A stretch of DNA of 64,000 nt from CAZHUM01 sp046484045 (GTDB lineage Archaea; Thermoplasmatota; Thermoplasmata; Halarchaeoplasmatales; Halarchaeoplasmataceae), in contig JAWOBZ010000080.1 of NCBI GenBank assembly GCA_046484045.1, positions 1 through 64,000 of the forward strand. The letters are read 5' to 3'. The translations under genes were made by a program, and so were the position numbers. A model generated the notes under the pieces. It saw only the letters and a list, made by a program, of their open reading frames with translations, searched no databases and was not told where the DNA came from. Shown here piece after piece: positions 16,662 through 26,173 of the stretch (within the stretch, counting starts at the first letter, position 1; each line of letters begins with the position of its first letter).

Positions 16662-18791
16662 ATGATGGCGGACTCAGAAATCAGGACGATAAAGGAATTC
16701 GATTATAAAAGAAAGAAGGTAGAAAAGGGGTATTCGGGTGAAAGACTGTACGTTGATCTAACGAACAAAGAGATCGAAAAAAGGCCCGTGGATGACAGGA
16801 TGAAGGATCTTTTTACTGGGGGTAAAGGATTCGACCTTTGGATGCTTTGGAATGCGGTTCGAGATGATACGAAATGGAACGATCCTGAGAACGAGTTATG
16901 TATCTCGTGCGGTCCGCTGGGAGGTTCCATGGTATATCCAGGCAGTGGTAACAGCATAGTTACCAGTATCTCACCGGCCACCAACTCGATAATCGATTCC
17001 AACGTAGGCGGTTATTTCGGCCCGCATCTGCTCTTTGCCGGTTTCGACGCTATCGAGATACAAGGTAAATCGAACGAGGAGGTCATCGTTTTCATAGACG
17101 GCATAGAAGGAAAGATCAGGTTCGATGAAGTCCCTGAAGGACTACCGGACGATTCCTACGGTATCTCACACAAGCTGACCGAGCTCTACGATCAGGCAGA
17201 TCCCAGGGAGATATCGGTTGTTTCCTCGGGACCCGGGGGGAAGAACACCTACTTCGGCTGTTTGAACTTCAGCTGGTACGACATCGGAAGAGGTGAAGTT
17301 AGGTACAAACAGGCTGGAAGAGGGGGCACAGGCACGGTCCTTAGAGACAAGAAAGTGACCGCACTGGTCGTCCGCTCTGAAGGGGAGAAGAAGGGTATAA
17401 ATCCCGCTGATCCTGATAGGCTGAAAGAAGTGGAAAGAAAACATGCGAGCGAGATCGCAACTTTGGATAAAACCCAGCACAACATGGCTAGGGTGGGAAC
17501 GGCACACTTGGTCCCTATCATGGACGATTTCGATCTGCTCCCCACTAAAAATTTCCAGTACGGCAGTCATGAAGAAGCCGATAAGATCGGAGAGGACGTT
17601 TACAGAGAGAAATTCGATAAGGGATACGACGGGTGCGTACGTGGATGCACCGTACAGTGTGCGCACTGCGTGACGAATTTCGAATTGAAAACTGGGCCCT
17701 ATAAGGGTGAAAAAGTCCTAGTGGACGGACCGGAATACGAAACGATAGCGGGCTGCGGCAGCAACTGCGGTATCTTCGACCCTGATCACATAATCGAGAT
17801 GAACTTCTACTGTGATGCATACGGCCTTGATACTATCAGCGTCGGGACTACCACCGCGTTCGTGATGGAATGTGCGGAGAAAGGGCTGATACCAAAGAAT
17901 ATCATGGATGATGTTACTCTCGAGTTCGGCAGCAAAGAAGCGGCACTCAAGATAGTCCATCAGATGGCTGAAGGAAAGGGCTTCGGTGCTGAAGTAGGGA
18001 AGGGGATCAAGAGGCTCAAGGATCACTTTGAAAAGGAATACGGTGCGGACAGAGATCTCATGGACGACATAGGTATGGAGTGCAAAGGACTTGAGTACTC
18101 TGAGTACGTGACAAAGGAATCACTGGCACAGCAGGGGGGATACGGGTTGGCTCTCAAGGGGGCCCAGCACGACGAAGCATGGTTGATCTTTTTAGATATG
18201 GTCGAGAACTTTATGCCCACCTTCGAGCAGAAGGCGGAAGCGCTCCACTGGTTCCCCATGTGGAGGACGTGGTTCGGGCTCAACGGGCTGTGTAAACTGC
18301 CTTGGAACGATATCCAGCCAGAAGATAACAAAGAAACTGAAGAGCCCGCTAAAGTCATGAAACACGTCAAGTGGTACGCAGATTTCTTCTCTTCCGTGAC
18401 CGGTAAAGAAGCTGGACCGGACGATCTGATAACCATGTCGGAAAGAGTCTACAACTTCCAGAGGATCTTCGCGAAAAGATTGGGCTACGGTACCAGGGAA
18501 TACGACCAGATACCGTACCGGTCCGTGGGGCCGGTGACCGTCGAGGAGTACGAATCCAGGGAAGAAAGGTACGATAAACAGTTGAAAGAAGATGCAGGTA
18601 TCGATCCGACTGGACTTTCCATCATGGAGAAGACAATCAAACTCAGGGATTACAGAGAGGATCAGTACGAGAAATTGATCGACTCAGTGTATAAGAGAAG
18701 GGGCTGGAGCGACAGAGGAGTGCCTACGAAGGAAAAGATGAAGGAACTGGGCTTCGGAGATATGGAAGACGTCATAAGTTTCGCTGACTGA
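16662..18791 (+). CDS. aor: Tungsten-dependent aldehyde:ferredoxin oxidoreductase
   Basis: 709 residues, AOR family (COG2414). The N-terminal pterin-binding domain shows the AOR pattern (SCGPLGG, SPATNS, GGYFGPHL). The [4Fe-4S] ligands are seen as GCVRGCTVQCAHC in the middle with a fourth Cys in NGLCKLPW near residue 547. The family oxidises aldehydes (from 2-keto-acid decarboxylation) to acids and reduces ferredoxin in strict anaerobes. A substrate subclass (AOR, FOR, GOR or WOR-type) cannot be assigned. At 709 residues it is longer than the roughly 605 of Pyrococcus AOR, with an extended N-terminus and C-terminus. The neighbouring aminotransferase (convergent) supports a role in amino-acid oxidation. 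Confidence 0.92.
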   Translation: MMADSEIRTIKEFDYKRKKVEKGYSGERLYVDLTNKEIEKRPVDDRMKDLFTGGKGFDLWMLWNAVRDDTKWNDPENELCISCGPLGGSMVYPGSGNSIVTSISPATNSIIDSNVGGYFGPHLLFAGFDAIEIQGKSNEEVIVFIDGIEGKIRFDEVPEGLPDDSYGISHKLTELYDQADPREISVVSSGPGGKNTYFGCLNFSWYDIGRGEVRYKQAGRGGTGTVLRDKKVTALVVRSEGEKKGINPADPDRLKEVERKHASEIATLDKTQHNMARVGTAHLVPIMDDFDLLPTKNFQYGSHEEADKIGEDVYREKFDKGYDGCVRGCTVQCAHCVTNFELKTGPYKGEKVLVDGPEYETIAGCGSNCGIFDPDHIIEMNFYCDAYGLDTISVGTTTAFVMECAEKGLIPKNIMDDVTLEFGSKEAALKIVHQMAEGKGFGAEVGKGIKRLKDHFEKEYGADRDLMDDIGMECKGLEYSEYVTKESLAQQGGYGLALKGAQHDEAWLIFLDMVENFMPTFEQKAEALHWFPMWRTWFGLNGLCKLPWNDIQPEDNKETEEPAKVMKHVKWYADFFSSVTGKEAGPDDLITMSERVYNFQRIFAKRLGYGTREYDQIPYRSVGPVTVEEYESREERYDKQLKEDAGIDPTGLSIMEKTIKLRDYREDQYEKLIDSVYKRRGWSDRGVPTKEKMKELGFGDMEDVISFAD

Positions 18792-18800
18792 TGGGAATGA

Positions 18801-19715
18801 TCACCCTTCGACGAAGTGCAGCCACTTCCTGTACCGTTCAACTTTTCCTTTCACGGCGTCCAAATAGACCGATTGTATCTTCTTTGTGATGGGTCCGATA
18901 CCGTCTGAGATCTTTCGTCTGTCTATCTTCCTTATCGGAGTGACCTCGGCTGCAGTGCCCGTAAAGAAGGCTTCGTCCGCTATGTAGATCTGATCCCTGG
19001 TGATGTTCTCGATGTTGATCTTTAGGTCGAGGTCGGCAGCGATCTCCATGATGGAGTGGGATGTGATACCTTCGAGTACGTCGGCGATCTGAGGCGTGTA
19101 AAGTTCTCCCCTTCTAACAAGGAAAAAATTCTCGCCGGTCCCCTCCGCTACGTATCCGTTGGGGTTCAGCATGATGGATTCCACGCATCCGTTCTCGATA
19201 GCTTCGATCTTAGCAAGGGACGAGTTGAGGTAATTGCCAGTGGCTTTTGACTTGGTGGGTGATATGTTTGGATGGTGCCTTGCCCAAGAAGATGTCTGTA
19301 CTTCTACGCCGTTCTTCAGCGCCCCCTCGCCGAGATACTCGCCCCAAGGCCAAACCGCTATGGCGACTTGTACGGGGCAGTTGAGTGGATTGACCCCTAA
19401 CTGATGGTAACCACGGAACGCTATGGGTCGGATATAGCATGAGTCCAGACCGTTCCTTAGGATCAACTGGTCTATGGCGTCCATCAATTCGTTTTTAGTG
19501 TATTCTAAGGGAAGATGTATTATCTTGCATGAATTCAGAAAGCGTTCTATGTGTTCTTCCAATCGGAAAATTGCAGGGCTGTTATCCGTGTCGTAGGCTC
19601 TTATCCCCTCGAAAACACCCGTACCGTAGTGCAGTGCGTGGGTCAAGACATGTACCTTGGCTTCTTTCCATGGAATAAAATTTCCGTCCATCCAAATAAA
19701 CTCTACTTCTTCCAT
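18801..19715 (-). CDS. ilvE: Branched-chain amino-acid aminotransferase
   Basis: 304 residues, fold-type IV PLP aminotransferase of the IlvE family. The PLP lysine is K157 (KSKATGNYLNSS); the substrate-loop and phosphate-binding stretches YVAEGTGENFF and EAFFTGTAAEVTPI are intact. It interconverts leucine, isoleucine and valine with their 2-keto acids. Length is typical. A TATA-like sequence around 19745-19757 precedes the ATG by about 30 nt. It converges on aor with a 9-bp gap. The two could cooperate in oxidising branched-chain amino acids, or this could be biosynthetic. Confidence 0.93.
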   Translation of the reverse strand: MEEVEFIWMDGNFIPWKEAKVHVLTHALHYGTGVFEGIRAYDTDNSPAIFRLEEHIERFLNSCKIIHLPLEYTKNELMDAIDQLILRNGLDSCYIRPIAFRGYHQLGVNPLNCPVQVAIAVWPWGEYLGEGALKNGVEVQTSSWARHHPNISPTKSKATGNYLNSSLAKIEAIENGCVESIMLNPNGYVAEGTGENFFLVRRGELYTPQIADVLEGITSHSIMEIAADLDLKINIENITRDQIYIADEAFFTGTAAEVTPIRKIDRRKISDGIGPITKKIQSVYLDAVKGKVERYRKWLHFVEG

Positions 19716-19797
19716 GGGATTCGATTATTTTAGGTAGTTAAAAAAGTTTGGATAAATTTATTATGGTCGATGGGATGAGAAGGATGGATGATCATAG

Positions 19798-20382
19798 ATG
19801 AAATCGACGGTAGATGAGAGGAGCCTTAGAAGGGTATCGCATATATCCACTTTCATGCTCGTTTTCTATTACTGGCTCCCTGAAGAGATGCTTGGGTTTT
19901 CAAACCTATATGCACTGCTATCTCTGACCGTATTGGTCGTGGTAGCTGATCTTATTAGGATAGCCTTCAACGTAGATGTTCCGGGGCAGAGGTGGTACGA
20001 AAAGGGGAGGCTCTCCGCCCTCGCGTGGGTTTTCATCGGTGCATCCATGGTGATCACATTGTTTCCTGCTTACTTGGTGATCCCCTCCATCTTATGTATG
20101 GCCTTTGTTGATCCGATATTATCCATTAGAAGGGAGAAAGAGAGAGACTTTACCTTCCTATCGATCTCTTTCACAACCGCTTTTTTCATCTTCATTATTT
20201 CTTTGCTTATGTTCAGCCCCTGGAACCTTTTCTTTGCATTCATTTTCTCACTTATGGCAGGGCTTATGGTCTTGGTTTCAGAAAGGCAGAGGTCCTACCA
20301 TGTAGACGACGATTTTCTATTGGTGGTCGTACCTCCCTCGGTAGTGTACCTGGTGATACTGAGCCTGGGTATACCCCCTTAA
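19798..20382 (+). CDS. Polyprenol/dolichol kinase-like membrane protein
   Basis: 194 residues with six or so hydrophobic segments. The opening RSLRRVSHIST matches the (K/R)RKxxH pattern of the CTP-dependent dolichol/phytol/diacylglycerol kinase family, followed by a loop with DxxR (DLIRIAFN) and GRLSALAW. A later FVDP motif (residues 102-105) resembles the GDxxA region of these kinases. It would phosphorylate a polyprenol for glycan or isoprenoid recycling. The gene stands alone with a start ATG at 19798. The family call rests on pattern only. Confidence 0.55.
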   Translation: MKSTVDERSLRRVSHISTFMLVFYYWLPEEMLGFSNLYALLSLTVLVVVADLIRIAFNVDVPGQRWYEKGRLSALAWVFIGASMVITLFPAYLVIPSILCMAFVDPILSIRREKERDFTFLSISFTTAFFIFIISLLMFSPWNLFFAFIFSLMAGLMVLVSERQRSYHVDDDFLLVVVPPSVVYLVILSLGIPP

Positions 20383-20445
20383 CAATATAATTCAGTCCAC
20401 ATATAAACCCATAACTAATAAATACGGGATGGAGGATACCAATCC

Positions 20446-20901
20446 ATGGATAGGAGGATCTTGTCCGTAGGCGTCGTCATCCTAGCGATCGGCCTGTTCC
20501 TTGTAGTAATATTCTGGCCGTTGACAGGCGTGACCGGTGATGAGTTGATGGAAGATAAAAAGGACGGGGACTACCAGTCCTATACCGAAGGCGATAAGGT
20601 GAAGATTTACGGCACCATCACCGATGTAAGAGAGACGAATATAATCATAGAAAATTGGGTGACGGTAGAGATCGACGGTGATTTTACCTTCGTGGTCCCT
20701 GGAGAGGACAGTATCGATTTTGAAGAGGGTGATACCGTTTACGGTGAACTGATGCTGGAGACCTTGGGAAGTGGAGAGAACGCCTGGGAATACTGGGAAC
20801 TCAAGGGCGATCTAAAATCCAAGCAGATGATGGACCTTGCTTTTTATGGCATCACAGGGTTGGGTGTCGCGGTCACGGCTACTGGCATCGTCAAGTTCTA
20901 G
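20446..20901 (+). CDS. Small membrane protein with extracytoplasmic OB-like domain
   Basis: 151 residues. A TM helix (about 6-27), a soluble beta-rich middle (about 45-125; KVKIYGTITDVRETN..., GDTVYGELML) and a second TM helix at the C-terminus (about 128-149). The middle resembles the OB-fold (tOB/NfeD-like or cytochrome-c-maturation-like) domains that sit outside membranes. Function unknown. It lies upstream of rfcL in the same direction with a 49-bp gap that contains an rfcL promoter. Confidence 0.65.
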   Translation: MDRRILSVGVVILAIGLFLVVIFWPLTGVTGDELMEDKKDGDYQSYTEGDKVKIYGTITDVRETNIIIENWVTVEIDGDFTFVVPGEDSIDFEEGDTVYGELMLETLGSGENAWEYWELKGDLKSKQMMDLAFYGITGLGVAVTATGIVKF

Positions 20902-20950
20902 TCAAGGATTAACTTAAAATATCACTCATGGGGATGGGATATAATATATC

Positions 20951-22432
20951 ATGGTATCTGAAGATGAGACTTTAGAAGAGCATCCGCACGATGACTGGAC
21001 CGAGAGGTACAGACCTAAAACTTTAGAGGACGTCGTGGGTAATGCCGATGCAAAGAAGGCTCTACGAGAATGGGCTTTCAAATGGGAAAGGGGGAAACCG
21101 AAGAAGAAGGCCGTGATACTCGCGGGTAAACCCGGTGTTGGAAAGACCTCTGCAGCACTTGCACTCGCAAACGACATGGGATGGGAAGTACTCGAGATGA
21201 ACGCGTCTGATGATCGGAATAAGGATGCCATAAGAGATATCGTGGGGAGGAGTGCGGTCGACGATACTTTTTCAGAGTCTGGAGAGTTCATATCTTACAA
21301 AGAAGGAAAGAGAACGCTGTTGATACTGGACGAGGCTGACAACGTCTTCGGAAAGGAAGACAGAGGCGGAATCAACGAGATAAAAAATACCATCGAAAAA
21401 ACGGAGCAGCCGATAATATTGATCGCTAATGATTACTACAATCTCAGGAGGCGCTCCAGAGCTCTCAGTAAGATGATCAAGAAGATCGATTTCAAACCAC
21501 TCACCCAAAAGGACATTTTGATCTCACTGAGGAGGATATGCCATTCCGAGGATATAAAATACGAGCCGCAGGTTCTGGGAGATTTGTCAAAAAGGTCAGA
21601 CGGCGATCTAAGGTCAGCGGTGAAGGACCTGCAGAGTATAGCCGCCGGAAGGAAGATGCTGAAGGTATCTCATCTCGATGTTTTAGGGTATAGGAACAGG
21701 GAAGCGGATATATTTCCGACCCTGGGGACGATACTGCAGGGTAGGGATATATTGGATGCGAAAGCTGCCACTGTCAATCTTAACGACGAACCTAGAAATG
21801 TAATCTCTTGGATAGACGAGAACCTTCCGCGGGAATACAAGGATCCAGAGTCTTTGGCGACCGCATACGATTATCTATCGAAAGCAGATGTGTATCTCGG
21901 TAGGGTGGTCAGCAGCCAGTACTACGGTTTTTGGTCCTATGCCAACGATCTTATGACCGCCGGTGTATGTGTTTCTAAACCCAAGGCTAAACGTGGATTC
22001 ACCAGGTACGATTTTCCATCCTGGATAAGAAAGATGACGGCTTCAAAGGGCAGCAGGTCTATCAGAAAACGGATTTGTATGAAACTGGCAGAGAAATTAC
22101 ACACTACCACGAACAGGGTCAACTCCGACGTACTTCCATACTTCATCAAGCTCTTCAAGGGTGATGAAGAATTCAGGATCAAGATGGTGAAGGACCTAGA
22201 ACTACGAGAAGAAGAGACCGCTCTCCTTCTCGATGAAGAAGTGTACTCTCCCAAGGTAAAAGAACTGTACAAAAATAAAGAGAAAGACGAAACCACAAGA
22301 CGGGAGAAAGCCCCGGTAAAGAAAGGGAAAGAGGAGAAAAAGAGAAAGGAAAGTGTAGAGAAAAAAGAAGAGTCGGAGAGGGGGGAAGAAAAGGACGAGA
22401 ACAGCGGACAGAAAGCGCTCTTTGATTTCTGA
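20951..22432 (+). CDS. rfcL: Replication factor C large subunit
   Basis: 493 residues. The start segment DWTERYRPKTLEDVVGN is diagnostic. Walker A GKPGVGKT (59-66), Walker B ILDEAD, clamp-loader AAA+ fold, then a Lys/Glu-rich tail (about 435-480). The last seven residues, QKALFDF, form a PCNA-interacting (PIP) box. It loads the sliding clamp with the small subunit, which is not in this window. TTAAAATATC near 20912-20921 is a TATA box at the right distance; the GATATAATATATC just before the ATG is too close to serve. It is followed 9 nt later by taw1. Confidence 0.96.
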   Translation: MVSEDETLEEHPHDDWTERYRPKTLEDVVGNADAKKALREWAFKWERGKPKKKAVILAGKPGVGKTSAALALANDMGWEVLEMNASDDRNKDAIRDIVGRSAVDDTFSESGEFISYKEGKRTLLILDEADNVFGKEDRGGINEIKNTIEKTEQPIILIANDYYNLRRRSRALSKMIKKIDFKPLTQKDILISLRRICHSEDIKYEPQVLGDLSKRSDGDLRSAVKDLQSIAAGRKMLKVSHLDVLGYRNREADIFPTLGTILQGRDILDAKAATVNLNDEPRNVISWIDENLPREYKDPESLATAYDYLSKADVYLGRVVSSQYYGFWSYANDLMTAGVCVSKPKAKRGFTRYDFPSWIRKMTASKGSRSIRKRICMKLAEKLHTTTNRVNSDVLPYFIKLFKGDEEFRIKMVKDLELREEETALLLDEEVYSPKVKELYKNKEKDETTRREKAPVKKGKEEKKRKESVEKKEESERGEEKDENSGQKALFDF

Positions 22433-22441
22433 GATGAGGAT

Positions 22442-23368
22442 ATGAACGAGGATAAGAAAAAGATCTTGAAAAAACACGGTTATATCCTCACAGGGGAGGA
22501 GTCCGGAGCTAAGTTATGCCATTGGGTGGGGGAGAAATTGATCAGGGGACGTCCGTGCTACAAAGAGAAATTCTACGGGATAGAATCACACAGATGTCTC
22601 CAGATGTCTCCCTCCGTAGATGTTTGCAACCAAAGCTGCCTTTTCTGCTGGAGATACCAGGACTACGATAATAGGAAAGATGTAAAATTCGACGATCCCG
22701 AGGAGATAGTTGAGAAGAGCATCCAGGCACAGAGAAAACTCGTCAGCGGTTTCAAGGGCGACGACAGATGCGATAAGGAGATGTGGGAGGAGGCGAGAGA
22801 GCCGAACCAAGTGGCTATCAGCCTTGCCGGTGAGCCGACCATGTATCCTAACCTAGGAGGACTGATAGAGGAGTACACTAAGAGGGGTATGACAACGTTC
22901 TTGGTGACAAATGGGACGAGGCCGGATGTTCTCGAGAATCTGGACCCACTGCCCACACAGCTGTACATCACCCTGGCGGCGCCCAACGAGAAGGTCTACA
23001 CGAAATTGTGTATCCCTAACTCAAAAGAACTCTGGAAGAAGGTAAATAGATCGCTGGATATACTCTCCACCTTGGACACCAGAACCGTGGTACGACACAC
23101 GCTTGTCCAGGATTGGAACATCGGGTGGGAGAAGGATTACACGGACCTGATAAAAACAGCTGACCCGGATTTCGTCGAAGCGAAGGGATACGTCTTTGTC
23201 GGAGACTCCAGAAGAAGGATGAATCTGAGCAATATGCCGTCGAACGAGACCGTTAAAGGTTTCGCTAAAAAGGAAGCTGAAATTTTAGGTCTGGATATAG
23301 TAGCGGAGAAGGCGGACAGCCGTGTGGTTCTGATCGGGGAAGGGGGCGTGGACACTAAGATAAAATAA
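22442..23368 (+). CDS. taw1: 4-demethylwyosine synthase (TYW1/Taw1)
   Basis: 308 residues, radical-SAM enzyme that converts m1G37 of tRNA-Phe to 4-demethylwyosine using pyruvate. The radical-SAM cluster cysteines are C62, C66 and C69 (CNQSCLFC). Three more cysteines, C26, C39 and C52, occupy the positions of the second iron-sulfur cluster known in archaeal TYW1. SLAGEPTMYP is the GGE-type SAM-binding segment. The ATG lies 9 nt downstream of rfcL with GATGAGGAT before it, so co-transcription is likely. The gene converges on the 16S rRNA gene. Confidence 0.96.
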   Translation: MNEDKKKILKKHGYILTGEESGAKLCHWVGEKLIRGRPCYKEKFYGIESHRCLQMSPSVDVCNQSCLFCWRYQDYDNRKDVKFDDPEEIVEKSIQAQRKLVSGFKGDDRCDKEMWEEAREPNQVAISLAGEPTMYPNLGGLIEEYTKRGMTTFLVTNGTRPDVLENLDPLPTQLYITLAAPNEKVYTKLCIPNSKELWKKVNRSLDILSTLDTRTVVRHTLVQDWNIGWEKDYTDLIKTADPDFVEAKGYVFVGDSRRRMNLSNMPSNETVKGFAKKEAEILGLDIVAEKADSRVVLIGEGGVDTKIK

Positions 23369-23467
23369 AATTTTGATTCTTTTAACATTTTGTCTAATAG
23401 TGCCGTAAAAATTTCGTTAACATGTACTAATCCAATAATAAATTAAAAAAAGTGATTTCGACGAAGC

Positions 23468-23495
23468 GCGAAGAATTGGTGTTTGTTTACCTGCC
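23468..23495 (-). other. 16S precursor processing stem, 3' arm
   Basis: Pairs with 25147-25174: on the + strand GTTTACCTGCC here is complementary to GGCAGGTAAAC there, extended by GCGAAGA.. and by ACGAAG (23461-23466) with CTTCGT (25177-25182). This long helix brings the two ends of the 16S precursor together and should contain the bulge-helix-bulge site cut by the archaeal splicing endonuclease. Confidence 0.7.
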
Positions 23496-23512
23496 AAATC
23501 AGGTAATTGCGT

Positions 23513-24982
23513 AGGAGGTGATCCATCTGCAGGTTCCCCTACAGATACCTTGTTACGACTTAACCCTCCTTGCCGAACCTAAATTCGAACATACCGGCTG
23601 GCATGTCCTTATCCAAACTCAACTCGGATGGTTTGACGGGCGGTGTGTGCAAAGAGCAGGGGCATATTCACCGCGGGATGTTGACCCGCGATTACTACCG
23701 AATCCAGCGTTCATGAGGGCGAATTACAGCCCTCAATCCGAACTATGATCGGGTTTAGGGATTGCCTCCCTCTCTCGAGGTCGAAGACCCATTGTCCCGA
23801 CCTTTGTAGCGCGCGTGTAGCCCGGGGGATTCGGGGCATACTGACCTACCGTAGACCTCACCTTCCTCTGACTTAGCGCCAGCGGTCCCCCTAGTGTGCT
23901 CAGTTCCTGGCGGAACTAATAGCAACTAGGAGCGAGGGTCTCGTTCGTTATCTGACTTAACAGAACGCCTTACGGTACGAACTGATGACGGCCATGCACC
24001 ACCTCTCGGACATTTAGGCAAAGTCGTCAACTTGGCCCACATGTGTCCGTCGCCCCCGGTGAGTTTTCCGGCGTTGAATCCAATTGAACCGCACGCTCCT
24101 CCGGTTGCGGTGCTCTCCCGCCAATTCCTTTAAGTTTCAGCCTTGCGGCCGTACTCCCCAAGCGGCAGGCTTAACAATTTCTCTACGGCACCGGATGCCC
24201 GCGTAAGACTTCCGACACCAAGCCTGCATCGTTTACACCCTGGACTACCCGGGTATCTAATCCGGTTCGCGACCCAGGGCTTCGTCCCTCACCGTCGAGT
24301 CCGTTCTAGCTAGACGCCTTCGCCACTGGTGGTCCTTTTAGGATTACAGAATTTTACTTCTACCCCAAAAGTACCTCTAGCCTTTCCCGGCTCCAAGTCT
24401 GGCAGTCTCTCTGGAATTCGAACGGTTAAGCCGTTCAATTTACCCAGAGATTTACCAGACCGGCTACGGACGCTTTAAGCTCAATAATAATGGCCACCAC
24501 TCGAGCCGCTGGTGTTACCGCGGCGGCTGGCACCAGTCTTACCCGGCCCTTATTCCGCCTGCGTTTTAGACAGATGAAAAGCCAACACTGGGTGTTGGCA
24601 CTTGGAATCCCCTCGTCGTGGTTTCCCACAGTGTGAAGGTTTCGCAACTGCTGCACCCCGTAGGGTCTGGGTTCGTGTCTCATAACCCATCTCCGGGCGC
24701 CCTCTCCCAAGGCCCGTACCCGTCATCGGCTAGTGGGTCCGTTACACCCACTACTACCTGATAGGCCGCAGACTCATCCTTGGTCGCTAACACTTTCAGT
24801 CTCGGGGCATTCCAGCATCCGAGACTTATAAGGTATTGTCCTCAGTTTCCCGAGATTATCCCTTGACCAAGGGTAGATTGTCCACGTGTTACTGAGCAGT
24901 TTGCCGAGATCCTAAATCTCTCGACTCGCATGTCTTAATCGGATTCCAATAGCAGTGACCGCCGGCAGGATCAACCGGAATT
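23513..24982 (-). rRNA. rrs: 16S ribosomal RNA
   Basis: Complete gene on the minus strand. The 5' end has the archaeal ATTCCGGTTGATCCTGCCGG at about 24982. The universal 530-loop (GTGCCAGCCGCCGCGGTAA), GGATTAGATACCC, GAATTGGCGGG and the 3' end GGATCACCTCCT at about 23514 are all present. The anti-Shine-Dalgarno CCTCCT matches the GGAGG motifs before many genes here. No 23S or 5S gene follows: the convergent taw1 ends at 23368. The end positions are estimated from conserved ends. Confidence 0.98.
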
Positions 24983-25401
24983 CGGGAGTTATTTCAAACT
25001 CTTTTTGGCGGATCAAGAATCACCTTCTGTTCTTGAATCCTCGCAAAAATTTCGTCAAAGACGTAAATATAGTTGAATCCATCCACGTCTTTAACTGATA
25101 ACGGACGACAAAACAGAAGTTTTGCCTTCCATTATATCCTGGAATCGGCAGGTAAACAAATTACACCTCTTCGCTACTTCGTCTGTCGGACCCAAGAGGT
25201 CACGGACTAAACCGGGTATCTTGGATCCCCACATTGTATTCTCCCCACACAAAGGCTCCCCTATTTAACTATTTGGGGGACCTGAATGTATCATGGATAT
25301 CGATTAAATATCGTATCCTATGGGGACATTTTTGGTTCGGATTTATAACATGAGACGACCATCTATTTAAGGCTTACTGATTGAAGAAATTTTGATATTT
25401 T
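24983..25401 (-). promoter_or_regulatory. 16S rRNA leader and promoter region
   Basis: Contains the 5' arm of the processing stem (25147-25174). A hairpin near 25252-25282 has an AGG-TCCCC arm paired with GGGGA-GCCT. Several TATA-like words on the minus strand (TATTTAATCG about 25300-25309, GTTATAAATCC about 25340-25350) could serve as the rRNA promoter. I cannot tell which is used. No ORF is seen. Confidence 0.5.
25147..25174 (-). other. 16S precursor processing stem, 5' arm
   Basis: Complementary partner of 23468-23495 (see that entry). Together they flank the mature 16S by about 20 nt on the 3' side and 165 nt on the 5' side. Confidence 0.7.
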
Positions 25402-26052
25402 TTACAGAACGTCATACCGCCTACCGAAGAGATAGAAAGAGGCGAGTACACACCCTCCCAGCAGGAAGCCTCCGATGATATCCGTGGGATAATGCAGGGC
25501 TAAGAACAGGCGGGAGACCCCTATGATGATAGGTAGGAGTAACAGTGGAAGTAGTTTCCATAATTCTAAGCCTTCTCTAGCCTCGTAAAATAGGTAAAAA
25601 TACAATCCTACGTAGAAGACGAAAGAAGCCGTTGCATGACCGCTGGGATAGCTGTAATCCAAGGGATGGAGCAGTCCAAAATCAGGTCTAGGTCTGCCGA
25701 TGGCTATCTTAATGATCATGAAGATAGCTACAGAGAACAGCGTCATGGCGGTGAAGAGCATTCCCCGTCGTGGAAGCCGTTTGTAAAATAGATAACCGAT
25801 GACGATAAGAGAGCCGGGTATCAAGCCGTAGTAACCGCCGAAAAAGGAGATGAAGCGCATCAAGGTATGATTGTCTTTCCCATGATCCTCGTACAGCGTC
25901 CTGGTCACTCTTGTATCTACATCATCCGATACCCCCGATGAAACTATTATCGATATAATTACGAATGATAAAAGTAGAATAAAGAAGATAATTTTGATCC
26001 CAATGATGGGGGGCTTTTCAAAACCATCGGGTTTCAATCTTTTTTCTTCCAC
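25402..26052 (-). CDS. PAP2-superfamily membrane phosphatase
   Basis: 216 residues with five to six TM helices. The three-part PAP2 acid phosphatase signature is intact: KIAIGRPRPDF (K and RP), YPSGHAT (PSGH) and SRLFLALHYPTDIIGG (SR...H...D). Enzymes of this group dephosphorylate lipid phosphates, such as undecaprenyl/dolichyl pyrophosphate or phosphatidate, on the membrane surface. It is a single gene. A role in recycling polyprenyl carriers would match the dolichol-kinase-like and glycosyltransferase genes elsewhere in the window, but this is inference. Confidence 0.88.
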   Translation of the reverse strand: MEEKRLKPDGFEKPPIIGIKIIFFILLLSFVIISIIVSSGVSDDVDTRVTRTLYEDHGKDNHTLMRFISFFGGYYGLIPGSLIVIGYLFYKRLPRRGMLFTAMTLFSVAIFMIIKIAIGRPRPDFGLLHPLDYSYPSGHATASFVFYVGLYFYLFYEAREGLELWKLLPLLLLPIIIGVSRLFLALHYPTDIIGGFLLGGCVLASFYLFGRRYDVL

Positions 26053-26173
26053 AATTCAAACAAGATAGACCTATTAATTAAATTTCTTGTACTTCTATCT
26101 AAGGGGATTTTCCATTCAAAAGAATTAATTAGACACGACTCTATAGAACATCAACGAGATATAAGGTGTAAGT

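Noticed and set aside
23518..23748. 76-codon frame at the 3' end of the 16S gene
   Set aside because: It overlaps highly conserved 16S rRNA sequence on the opposite strand.
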